A stretch of DNA of 40,393 bases from a virus, in IMG/VR virus record IMGVR_UViG_3300027985_000851, positions 1 to 40,393 of that record; one strand, given 5' to 3'. Position 1 is the first letter of the stretch; every line of letters starts with the position of its first letter. The notes beneath the pieces were generated by a model. That model was not told the DNA's origin, did not search any database, and was given only the letters and a program-made list of their open reading frames with translations. The translations under genes were made by a program, and so were the position numbers. Shown one piece after another: positions 14,858-20,588 of the stretch.

Positions 14858-15108
14858 TTCCAGATCTTCTTTGTCTTAAAACAATAATATTCCCCGTCTG
14901 AATACACCCACTGACTTTCCACTCTCAATCCATTCTCTAGCTTATAAACGTGATAGGTTGCATATCTAGTACCCGTATAACCTTCATATTTAACTACCTT
15001 AGAAGCACCTAGGCAGATATCCTTCATTCCAAATTCATAAACTAACAAGCCAATAACGGGAGAAAATAAGATTAATATTAATACCACGCCTATTATTTTA
15101 TCTTTCAT
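14854..15108 (-). CDS. Small single-span membrane protein between the terminase genes
   Basis: This 84-residue protein opens MKDKIIGVVLILILFSPVIGLLVY, a clear hydrophobic span or uncleaved signal. A polar beta-rich domain with two Cys (D-I-C-L and Y-Y-C-F-K) follows and would lie outside the membrane. It starts directly after the preceding gene's stop and its own stop overlaps the terminase start (ATGA). A membrane protein inside the terminase module is unexpected. It may be a superinfection-exclusion factor or a holin-like accessory; nothing in the sequence decides. Confidence 0.6.
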   Translation of the reverse strand: MKDKIIGVVLILILFSPVIGLLVYEFGMKDICLGASKVVKYEGYTGTRYATYHVYKLENGLRVESQWVYSDGEYYCFKTKKIWK

Positions 15109-15327
15109 TTACTTCTTCTTCTCTTTAATGGGTAAGGAGTAGTTAATATCTTCGATCATTAATGTCCATTCTGTGCTTCCGAAACCATACCATTCGCTGA
15201 CCCAAACTTTTCGTCTTTCTACTCGACGACATAGTCGACATATTCTTTTGGTAGCATACTCCTCACTGTCATACGCCCAATCATGTGTACACTCTTTATT
15301 CTCTTCTCTTTGGGTCTTCTTCTCCAT
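15109..15327 (-). CDS. Small putative zinc-binding protein (72 aa)
   Basis: It contains E-C-T-H-D-W then R-I-C-R-L-C-R-R-V, a C-x-H and C-x2-C arrangement spaced by 15 to 20 residues, suggestive of one bound zinc. W-V-S-E-W-Y-G-F-G-S-T-E-W follows. The ends are strongly charged (E-K-K-T-Q-R-E-E-N-K and P-I-K-E-K-K-K). It sits between the small coiled-coil protein and the membrane protein in the packaging region. This is the first of several small Cys-rich proteins in the late unit. Confidence 0.6.
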   Translation of the reverse strand: MEKKTQREENKECTHDWAYDSEEYATKRICRLCRRVERRKVWVSEWYGFGSTEWTLMIEDINYSLPIKEKKK

Positions 15328-15350
15328 GGTCTTTTATTCTTTAGAGGGAA

Positions 15351-15584
15351 CTAGAGCTTAGAAACTTGAGTTATAATCCCATCCATTCTGCTGACTGCAT
15401 CCGATAGTGATTCGTATAGGCGATCAAACTTGTTGGACGATTTTGGTGCGTCTTCGGAAACCTCTTTGTTTGAGTAACCAATAATCTGTTCAACCTCACT
15501 GATTTGTTTTAACAAGATGTTAATCTTGTCAGTGAGTAAAGCGCCAACCTGAGGACCGATGGCTCCATTTGTTGTTGTGTTCAT
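15351..15584 (-). CDS. Small coiled-coil protein (77 aa)
   Basis: The protein starts MNTTTNGAIGPQVGALL. It has a heptad-like helix (D-K-I-N-I-L-L-K-Q-I-S-E-V-E-Q-I-I) and another near the end (L-Y-E-S-L-S-D-A-V-S-R-M-D). Its leader carries AATTAAATA (15591-15599) six bases before the ATG instead of a Shine-Dalgarno sequence, the same A/T motif found before several early genes. Function unknown; a small packaging or head accessory protein is likely from position. Confidence 0.55.
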   Translation of the reverse strand: MNTTTNGAIGPQVGALLTDKINILLKQISEVEQIIGYSNKEVSEDAPKSSNKFDRLYESLSDAVSRMDGIITQVSKL

Positions 15585-15634
15585 TTTCTTTATTTAATTT
15601 TTAATTATCTATTCTCTTTGAGAACAAATAGGGG

Positions 15635-16108
15635 CTACTTAGGAACTTTTAGCGTGCCTCTAATCTGTGCCATTCTCCTAAGTCTAGGCAAGCCCATATC
15701 TATCCTCAAATTGTTAAGGTCCTGGTCTTCCTTCTCAAAATTAGTAAAGACTATTTGGTTGGATTCTATTTTCTCATCCTTAGTGGTTGTGTCCACTCTT
15801 TCCTTCATTCCATGATTGTTTTGGAGTAAGAGTTTAACGATAGTTGCATTAACTTCCTTCCCTCCATAAATGCCATCATCAATCAATCTTTCTCCCTGGT
15901 TTAACATGATTTTGTCTAAAGCGTTGGAAAATTCCTCGTGTTGTTTCGCCCATTCGTAAAGAGTTGTCTTGTTTACCCCTAAATGTATAGCAAAACTCTC
16001 AATCTTGGGTAAATGGGTTTGTACCATTCTCGTCGTCGCTAAATATCTGTCTACTTCTTCTATAAATTTCGGATCATATTTTGTAGGTCTACCGACAGCA
16101 CGTGCCAT
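15635..16108 (-). CDS. terS: Terminase small subunit
   Basis: The 157-residue protein begins MARAVGRPTKYDPKFIEEV, the G-R-P-T-K-Y phrase common to small terminases of the gp3/phage-packaging type. It continues with a helix-turn-helix (F-A-I-H-L-G-V-N-K-T-T-L-Y-E-W-A, about residues 39-55) and a helical oligomerisation region with L-L-L-Q-N-N-H-G-M-K-E-R. It would recognise the packaging start and recruit the large subunit. A strong AGGAGG sequence precedes the ATG. It is separated from the large subunit by three small genes, which is uncommon. Confidence 0.88.
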   Translation of the reverse strand: MARAVGRPTKYDPKFIEEVDRYLATTRMVQTHLPKIESFAIHLGVNKTTLYEWAKQHEEFSNALDKIMLNQGERLIDDGIYGGKEVNATIVKLLLQNNHGMKERVDTTTKDEKIESNQIVFTNFEKEDQDLNNLRIDMGLPRLRRMAQIRGTLKVPK

Positions 16109-16111
16109 ATT

Positions 16112-16279
16112 TTATTCCTCCTTTTTGTTAACCTCTTCTAACTTATCACTGCCCATTAGACTGTCGCGACGCCTACGGCAGTTAGAACACTCAATAATGC
16201 TCCAATCCTTGTCCAGATACCTTTTTTCAATATTCATGTTGCACAGGGATTTACCGTTGTTGTCATAGTGAAATACCAT
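16112..16279 (-). CDS. Small Cys-containing protein at the start of the late unit (55 aa)
   Basis: The open frame starts MVFHYDNNGKSLCNMN and contains E-C-S-N-C-R-R-R-R-D, a C-x2-C pair with an upstream Cys, so a small zinc knuckle is possible. Its final codons overlap the Shine-Dalgarno sequence of the small terminase gene, implying coupled translation. It has no Shine-Dalgarno sequence of its own. Instead a perfect TATAAT lies seven bases before its ATG, suggesting a leaderless message. It could be a late regulator, but that is inference. Confidence 0.6.
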   Translation of the reverse strand: MVFHYDNNGKSLCNMNIEKRYLDKDWSIIECSNCRRRRDSLMGSDKLEEVNKKEE

Positions 16280-16291
16280 AGCTTTATTATA
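16280..16291 (-). promoter_or_regulatory. Candidate late promoter -10 (TAGTATAAT), probably leaderless
   Basis: On the reverse strand TATAAT (16291 to 16286) precedes the ATG at 16279 by six bases, so transcription would start at or next to the A of ATG. No convincing -35 box is visible 16-18 bases upstream, which would fit a promoter dependent on an activator or altered sigma. It lies at the boundary between replication and late genes, the natural place for a late promoter. Confidence 0.5.
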
Positions 16292-16552
16292 CTACGAAAA
16301 AATAATTTCGGCATCGTAGTCTGTCGCCACCTCTGTACCCTCGCCATACAAACTATCTAAGAAATCCTTACCACCAACGACGAGAGTTTCTAAAAAGACC
16401 CTGTCACCAACCTCCCCGACCAGCCTGTCTATTATAGGATAACACGCATTTAACAACCTCTCTCTTTTCTCCTCGTCAACGAGCGGATAAATTTCGCTCG
16501 CCCTTTTTAGCAATTTTAAGTCATCAGCCGTTTTTTGACTTTTTACTGTCAT
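16292..16552 (-). CDS. Hypothetical protein after the SF3 helicase gene (86 aa)
   Basis: This mostly helical acidic protein starts MTVKSQKTADDLKLLKR and has E-K-R-E-R-L-L-N-A-C-Y-P-I-I-D-R-L. The ATG overlaps the helicase stop codon (ATGA) and is preceded by GAGGAGG, so it is translationally coupled. The late promoter candidate lies immediately past its stop codon. Belonging to the replication unit is clear from context; the function is not recognisable. Confidence 0.65.
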   Translation of the reverse strand: MTVKSQKTADDLKLLKRASEIYPLVDEEKRERLLNACYPIIDRLVGEVGDRVFLETLVVGGKDFLDSLYGEGTEVATDYDAEIIFS

Positions 16553-18138
16553 TTTTCCTCCTCTAAATTTTTAATTAGTGTATCAAACTGTATAGAACTG
16601 TTCAGACTCCTGACGGGTTTCTCGTCCTCGTAGGCACGGCTGACGGGTTTAGGGTCATTTTTAGTAAAATCCCCTTGAGAATTCTCTCGCGTAAGGACTT
16701 TACTAAAAACAGGGGTAAACCCGTCAGCCAAAGCTAAATCACCACCCAAACCCGTCAGGTTTTTGTTTTCCTTGACCCCATTACCACTCCATAATCTTAC
16801 CCCTTTATAGTAAGCACCGTCCTCCTTATGGACACTAGGAAATTTGTCTCCCATCCTCCTACCAAAGGCCGTAGAAGAAATAATATCGGCTCTTTGTATT
16901 CCCTCCGTCCCAGCCCAATCAACATAGTCGCTATAGAGAGACCTAGCCTTTGTCATATAGTTTTCGTCAATACTACATCGCGAGTGGAGGTAGTCTGCCA
17001 AAATGTCATTATCTGCTTGATATGTCTGAGTAGCTGCATTTACTTTTTCAGGAATAGGGCGCAGACCTTCTTTCTGCCAAAGAAGGCAGCCGTCAATCAG
17101 CCAATTTAATATTCCCGCCTTTTCTTCTTTTAGCTCCTCAAGCAAGTTCTGATTCTGTTCTTGCTGAGCAAAGGTTCTTTCAAAAGGAATTAGTCTGACC
17201 CTTCTCCAAAAACCAAAACTATCATCCTCAACTTGAGGCTTGTGATTAATAAACAACCAAGGCTTAACCGTAGGCTCAAAGCTAAAATACTCTCCATAAA
17301 GATACCTCGCCGACTCAGTGTCACCACCCGTCCATTTCTTCAGCCTCTGTTCATTTATCTTAGAACTAGAAAGAGTCTCTGAAGACACCAGAAAGCGCTT
17401 AAACTCAGTCGCGGCCACATCATTAGTGCTGGTATTGAATTGGTTTCGTTGTAGGAGACTAGACGGCGCGTCATGGGCATAATCCCCCAGCACCGAGGAT
17501 ACTGTTTTAAACAACACACTCTTACCATTAGCACCTCCTCCAAAACAAAAGAAGGCCACCTGCTCTCTGGTCATTCCAGTAATTGAATAGCCCAAGGCTT
17601 TTTGCAGATAATGGATAATCTCTTCATCTCCAAAGAAAATCTCGTTGACAAACTTCTTCCACCCTGGACAGTCTTGGCCGCCATCGTAACTAATATTTGT
17701 ACTCATAGTGATCATATCCTCCGGCTGACCATCTCTCAACTTGCCTGTTTTCAAATCAACTATTCCATTATCACAAGAAAGAAGCATAGGGTCCCTATCC
17801 CACACTTCACCAAGGTCGGAGATTGGCTTGATGCTCTTTGACAAGTCCAAGAAAGCATCAATCTTCCCTTTGCTTTCAGAGGCCATAGCCCATTTAGCTT
17901 CAGAAATTCTCTCTTTGTTGTTCTCAATATTGACCGATTCAAGATATCTTGTTCTGGCCATTTGGATAGCCAAGAGTTTAATTGACTTTCCTTTGTCGTC
18001 TATCCACCTGTGCTTATCCCAAACTAGCCACCTGTTTCTGCGATGATCATACCTCACCTTGTTTCCAAACATCTCTGCAAACTTGAAGGCATTGCCAGAG
18101 TCTGACCTATTATATGTTTTTGGTTTTTCTTCTGGCAT
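16549..18138 (-). CDS. D5-type SF3 replicative helicase
   Basis: The 529-residue protein has a D5_N-like N-terminal half (R-Y-D-H-R-R-N-R-W-L-V-W-D near residues 29-41 and D-N-G-I-V-D-L-K near 123-130). A superfamily 3 ATPase follows, with Walker A G-G-G-A-N-G-K-S (200-207), an acidic Walker B-like L-V-S-S-E-T-L, and P-W-L-F-I-N-H-K-P as the motif C/sensor strand. It unwinds DNA at the fork as a hexamer. No polymerase-primase (AEP or TOPRIM) domain is fused, unlike many phage D5 proteins. The C-terminal 70 residues are low in conservation and are where the nested inverted DNA repeats fall. Confidence 0.9.
   Translation of the reverse strand: MPEEKPKTYNRSDSGNAFKFAEMFGNKVRYDHRRNRWLVWDKHRWIDDKGKSIKLLAIQMARTRYLESVNIENNKERISEAKWAMASESKGKIDAFLDLSKSIKPISDLGEVWDRDPMLLSCDNGIVDLKTGKLRDGQPEDMITMSTNISYDGGQDCPGWKKFVNEIFFGDEEIIHYLQKALGYSITGMTREQVAFFCFGGGANGKSVLFKTVSSVLGDYAHDAPSSLLQRNQFNTSTNDVAATEFKRFLVSSETLSSSKINEQRLKKWTGGDTESARYLYGEYFSFEPTVKPWLFINHKPQVEDDSFGFWRRVRLIPFERTFAQQEQNQNLLEELKEEKAGILNWLIDGCLLWQKEGLRPIPEKVNAATQTYQADNDILADYLHSRCSIDENYMTKARSLYSDYVDWAGTEGIQRADIISSTAFGRRMGDKFPSVHKEDGAYYKGVRLWSGNGVKENKNLTGLGGDLALADGFTPVFSKVLTRENSQGDFTKNDPKPVSRAYEDEKPVRSLNSSIQFDTLIKNLEEEK
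16609..16759. repeat. Nested inverted copies of CTGACGGGTTT inside the helicase gene (possible origin or operator)
   Basis: Four near-identical 12-mers lie here: CCTGACGGGTTT at 16609-16620, GCTGACGGGTTT at 16639-16650, and their exact reverse complements at 16717-16728 and 16748-16759. The outer two pair with each other and the inner two pair with each other, down to the first base. Between the inner pair are TTTTTAGTAAA and TTTACTAAAAA, and at the centre the palindrome GAGAATTCTC. The copies are read in different codon phases, so protein conservation does not explain them. Confidence 0.75.
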
Positions 18139-18788
18139 TATCTATCTCCTGTCAAAAATTTAATGGCGTCAACAAAATTTAACTTATTTCTCTCCATAAC
18201 AAACTTAATGGAGTCTCCGTGGGCACCACAACCAAAGCAATGATATTGATTATTAGGATAAATGTGCAGGCTTGGTGTATTCTCTTCATGGAAAGGACAA
18301 CACCACATTTTGTTTATTCTCTTGGTATCTATCAGGTCTTCGAGAGGGAAGTCTCTGGCTTGTTGTATTTGAGATTCGGTTAGGCCATTGTCTTTCTTTT
18401 CTGTTTCTAATCCAAGTCTTAAATACCTCACTTGTTTTTCTAGCTTTTTGATTTTGGGCAAGAGTGTCATCTCCAAGACCACATCCCTAGCCAAGCCCTG
18501 CGTCTCGGTTAATTCTTTTTGGCTCAAAACATCCTTCTTAATCGTTAGAGCCCCAATTTCGTCCTCCTTTTTCCTCAAGTTTCTTTTAATAGTAGACTTC
18601 AGTTCCGGATACATCTTAATCCATTCTGCGGCAGAAAGATCTTTGGGCTGGTTTGCCCTCCAGTATCGGCGGCAATCATCTACATAATCCAAATACTCAT
18701 CGGCATCACAAAAACCCGCCGAGTATTGATTGGCACCACTCCCGACGGGTTTTTCTAATGACGATGGGTTAAGAAGTTTTGGTGCCAT
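18138..18788 (-). CDS. Primase-type zinc-finger protein (CHC2), without a catalytic domain
   Basis: The ATG at 18788 (MAPKLLNPSSLEKPV) is preferred over an upstream in-frame start. It fits the promoter spacing, and the extra 66 residues would overlap the divergent gene and are unlike protein. The 216-residue product has a long helical middle with heptads (K-I-K-K-L-E-K-Q-V-R-Y-L). It ends in a DnaG-like zinc finger: C-P-F-H (about 164-167) and C-F-G-C (about 184-187), with the T-P-S-L-H-I and G-D-S-I-K-F-V phrases of CHC2 domains. No TOPRIM or AEP catalytic domain follows. It probably recognises primer start sites for the helicase, which begins at its stop codon. Confidence 0.82.
   Translation of the reverse strand: MAPKLLNPSSLEKPVGSGANQYSAGFCDADEYLDYVDDCRRYWRANQPKDLSAAEWIKMYPELKSTIKRNLRKKEDEIGALTIKKDVLSQKELTETQGLARDVVLEMTLLPKIKKLEKQVRYLRLGLETEKKDNGLTESQIQQARDFPLEDLIDTKRINKMWCCPFHEENTPSLHIYPNNQYHCFGCGAHGDSIKFVMERNKLNFVDAIKFLTGDR
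18710..18754. repeat. Inverted AAAAACCCG / CGGGTTTTT pair in the primase gene
   Basis: AAAAACCCG at 18710-18718 is matched by CGGGTTTTT at 18746-18754, with a further imperfect extension (CCGAG against CCCGA). The right half, CCGACGGGTTT at 18742-18752, differs by one base from the motif repeated four times in the helicase gene. It may be an additional, weaker binding site of the same factor. Confidence 0.5.
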
Positions 18789-18793
18789 AAGGT

Positions 18794-18821
18794 ATGATAG
18801 CCAAATAGAAATTTCTGTCAA
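18794..18821 (-). promoter_or_regulatory. Leftward promoter of the primase-helicase unit
   Basis: On the reverse strand TTGACA (18821 to 18816) is followed after 16 bases by TATCAT (18799 to 18794). The primase ATG lies five bases further on, and no ribosome-binding sequence is present. The expected start of transcription is at the ATG, so the message is probably leaderless. Confidence 0.75.
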
Positions 18822-18836
18822 GATATCAACTTGACA
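18816..18836. promoter_or_regulatory. Operator-like perfect inverted repeat shared by divergent promoters
   Basis: TGTCAAG (18816-18822) and CTTGACA (18830-18836) form a perfect 7-bp inverted repeat around a 7-base spacer. Each arm contains the -35 box of one of the two divergent promoters. A dimeric regulator bound here would control both directions. The adjacent HTH gene is the obvious candidate. Confidence 0.7.
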
Positions 18837-18859
18837 AAACGAACATGAGACCTTAATAT
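18831..18859 (+). promoter_or_regulatory. Rightward early promoter, probably leaderless
   Basis: TTGACA at 18831-18836 and TAATAT at 18854-18859 are separated by exactly 17 bases. The ATG of the regulator gene begins at 18868, so the predicted start of transcription falls at or within two bases of the start codon. No Shine-Dalgarno sequence can fit. Confidence 0.82.
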
Positions 18860-18867
18860 AATGATAT

Positions 18868-19167
18868 ATGGACACACAAACAGAAGTAATGCTAGTCGAA
18901 GACTTAGCAAGCATTTTCAAAGTAAAAACCTCTACAATCAGAGAGTGGATCCGCCTTGGAAAGCTACCCGCCAAAAAAGTCGGCAAGCGCTGGTACTCAA
19001 CTTATTCATCTATTAATAACTTACTCTCTAACAAAACATTCTGTCCTCTTTGTGGCAACGAAATGTCACCAGAAATTGAAAACGTGGGTTTTGAACAAGG
19101 ATCTGGCCCCAGTCACTACACCACTACCGGAAAACTCAAATGCCCCACCTGTGGACACTCTCAATAG
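18868..19167 (+). CDS. HTH (excisionase/MerR-like) regulator with zinc ribbon
   Basis: Residues 8 to 53 form a winged helix-turn-helix of the excisionase/MerR type (L-V-E-D-L-A-S-I-F-K-V-K-T-S-T-I-R-E-W). They are followed by a beta wing (G-K-L-P-A-K-K-V-G-K-R-W). The C-terminal half carries C-P-L-C (59-62) and C-P-T-C (92-95), a zinc ribbon. There is no integrase in the genome, so a role as an excisionase is unlikely. A transcription factor acting at the adjoining inverted repeat fits better. It is the first early gene and is transcribed from a strong promoter with an apparently leaderless start. Confidence 0.8.
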   Translation: MDTQTEVMLVEDLASIFKVKTSTIREWIRLGKLPAKKVGKRWYSTYSSINNLLSNKTFCPLCGNEMSPEIENVGFEQGSGPSHYTTTGKLKCPTCGHSQ

Positions 19168-19207
19168 TCCGTTCTTTATTAAAAGTTAAACCAAAAAAGG
19201 AAAAACT

Positions 19208-19759
19208 ATGCTAAACGGAAACAAACCAACCATCCGAGTCGGGGGTGGAAATTTTACCCCAATTACCGACGGCGCTTACACATTACAGATTGTTGACGTA
19301 ACACTCGTCTCTGGGTTCAACAAGTTCAAGGGGATTGATGAGGAAAAACTCAACTATCAATTTGCTGTTCTTGATGATGTTAAACAAGAAGACGGTAGCT
19401 CTAGTAGAGAAAGATACCTTTGGAAAAGATGTTCTCTCTCTATGCACGAGAAATCGTGGCTCTACAAATTAGTTAGGGCTGTCTACGGAAGAGATCTCTC
19501 CAAAGAGGAAATGGAAGCATTTGACGCAGAGTCAATTATTGGCAAACAAGTCAAAGCCTTAGTTTCTCAATCTCCTTCTTCTGATGGATCTACCATCTAC
19601 AACAACATCATGTCCTTCTCTAAAGTAGAAAAGGAACTCAAGCCGGTAGAATTTCAACCAAAACCAACCGAAATTCATACCGAATCAAAACCAATTGACG
19701 GCAGTCAAGAAATTGACCCAGACGCCATGATCGAAGAAATTGAAAACGCTATTAAATAG
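19208..19759 (+). CDS. Single-stranded DNA-binding-like protein (DUF669-type)
   Basis: The 183 residues start MLNGNKPTIRVGGGNFTPI. They continue with beta-rich sequence (Y-T-L-Q-I-V-D-V-T-L-V, then K-L-N-Y-Q-F-A-V-L-D, then R-Y-L-W-K-R) that matches small OB-like proteins of the DUF669 kind found in phage replication regions. It ends in an acidic tail (D-P-D-A-M-I-E-E-I-E-N-A-I-K), as SSB proteins do for partner binding. A clear AAAAAGGAAA ribosome-binding sequence precedes the ATG. It is followed by nuclease and helicase genes, so a role in protecting single-stranded DNA during replication or recombination is likely. Confidence 0.7.
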   Translation: MLNGNKPTIRVGGGNFTPITDGAYTLQIVDVTLVSGFNKFKGIDEEKLNYQFAVLDDVKQEDGSSSRERYLWKRCSLSMHEKSWLYKLVRAVYGRDLSKEEMEAFDAESIIGKQVKALVSQSPSSDGSTIYNNIMSFSKVEKELKPVEFQPKPTEIHTESKPIDGSQEIDPDAMIEEIENAIK

Positions 19760-19760
19760 T

Positions 19761-19790
19761 AGCTTCTGCCACTAAATAAGGTGGCAGGCT
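19761..19790 (+). promoter_or_regulatory. Hairpin between SSB-like and nuclease genes
   Basis: CTGCCAC (19766-19772) and GTGGCAG (19781-19787) form a perfect 7-bp stem with an 8-base loop. AGC and GCT extend it beyond a two-base bulge. There is no U-tract immediately after it, so it is more likely an RNA stability or processing element than a terminator. A second weaker hairpin (TTTTAG and CTAAAA) lies just before the next ATG. Confidence 0.55.
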
Positions 19791-19835
19791 GTTGCTATTT
19801 AAAATTTTAGATAAAAGGCATAGTCCTAAAATCTT

Positions 19836-20588
19836 ATGAAAATTATAAGTAAATTGTATGGAGGTGAGACTGAATTGGTCTTTGACTCCATGAAGCACCA
19901 ATACTCCGTCGATGGAGAAACAATCCCGGGAACAACTTCGGTTTTGGAAATAATATCAAAACCCGGCCTTATGTTTTGGAGCGCCAATATGGCGGCTGAA
20001 TACTTTAAAGAGAACCTTGTCCCAGGAAAGGCCTTGGATGAGATACAAATTGAAAACATCTACAAAGAAGCCAAGAGAGCACACACTAAAAAGAAAGAAT
20101 CGGCGGGTGACATTGGAACATTAGTACACAATTGGGTAGACAAGTACTGCAAAGGAGAGAATCCTGGTATGCCAATCAATGATCAGGCCGTCGGAGCCAT
20201 AGAGAGATTTCTGTTCTGGGTGAAGAGCAACAATGTTGTTTTTCTTAGAAACGAGCAACCGTGCTACAGTAAAAAATATAAATATGCCGGAACTATTGAT
20301 GGTATATGTACGATGAATGGTAAGCTGTATTTGTTTGACCTGAAGACATCTAATGCCATCAGAACCGAATACTATCTACAGGTAGCGGCTTACCTGAATG
20401 CCAGAATAGAAGAATATCCACAAGAAAAATACGACGGAGTAATCATTCTTCGTGTCGGCAAGGAGGACGGAGATTTAGAGCCTAAAACAAAACCCATAGA
20501 GGAATGCCCTATATACCTGAGGGCCTTTCTTTTTGCTCTACAACTTAAGAAAAGTTTTGATGAAGTTGTTCGTTTAACCAGTAAATAA
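19836..20588 (+). CDS. PD-(D/E)XK nuclease, RecB/Cas4-like
   Basis: The 250 residues show the ordered motifs of the RecB-type PD-(D/E)XK superfamily: G-T-L-V-H-N-W (His 98), G-T-I-D-G-I with Asp 155, L-F-D-L-K-T-S with Asp 168 and Lys 170, and Q-V-A-A-Y (Gln 182 to Tyr 186). No four-cysteine iron-sulphur cluster is seen, so it is nearer to phage exonucleases than to canonical Cas4. It probably resects DNA ends for recombination with the SSB-like protein and the helicase. There is no good ribosome-binding sequence, and a hairpin precedes the start. Its stop overlaps the helicase ATG (TAATG). Confidence 0.88.
   Translation: MKIISKLYGGETELVFDSMKHQYSVDGETIPGTTSVLEIISKPGLMFWSANMAAEYFKENLVPGKALDEIQIENIYKEAKRAHTKKKESAGDIGTLVHNWVDKYCKGENPGMPINDQAVGAIERFLFWVKSNNVVFLRNEQPCYSKKYKYAGTIDGICTMNGKLYLFDLKTSNAIRTEYYLQVAAYLNARIEEYPQEKYDGVIILRVGKEDGDLEPKTKPIEECPIYLRAFLFALQLKKSFDEVVRLTSK

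Noticed and set aside
18789-18986. Longer primase start at 18986
   Set aside because: The extra 66 residues overlap the divergent regulator and its promoter and look unlike protein; ATG 18788 fits the leftward promoter.
18868-19167. Excisionase of a temperate phage
   Set aside because: No integrase, attachment site or lysogeny repressor was found; the HTH with zinc ribbon fits a regulator at the neighbouring operator better.
19761-19790. Intrinsic terminator after the SSB-like gene
   Set aside because: The stem is good but the following bases (GCTGTTGCTATTT) are not a U-tract, and downstream genes have no promoter of their own.
19836-20588. Cas4 of a CRISPR adaptation module
   Set aside because: No iron-sulphur cysteines, CRISPR repeats or other cas genes are present; it fits phage RecB-type nucleases beside SSB-like and helicase genes.
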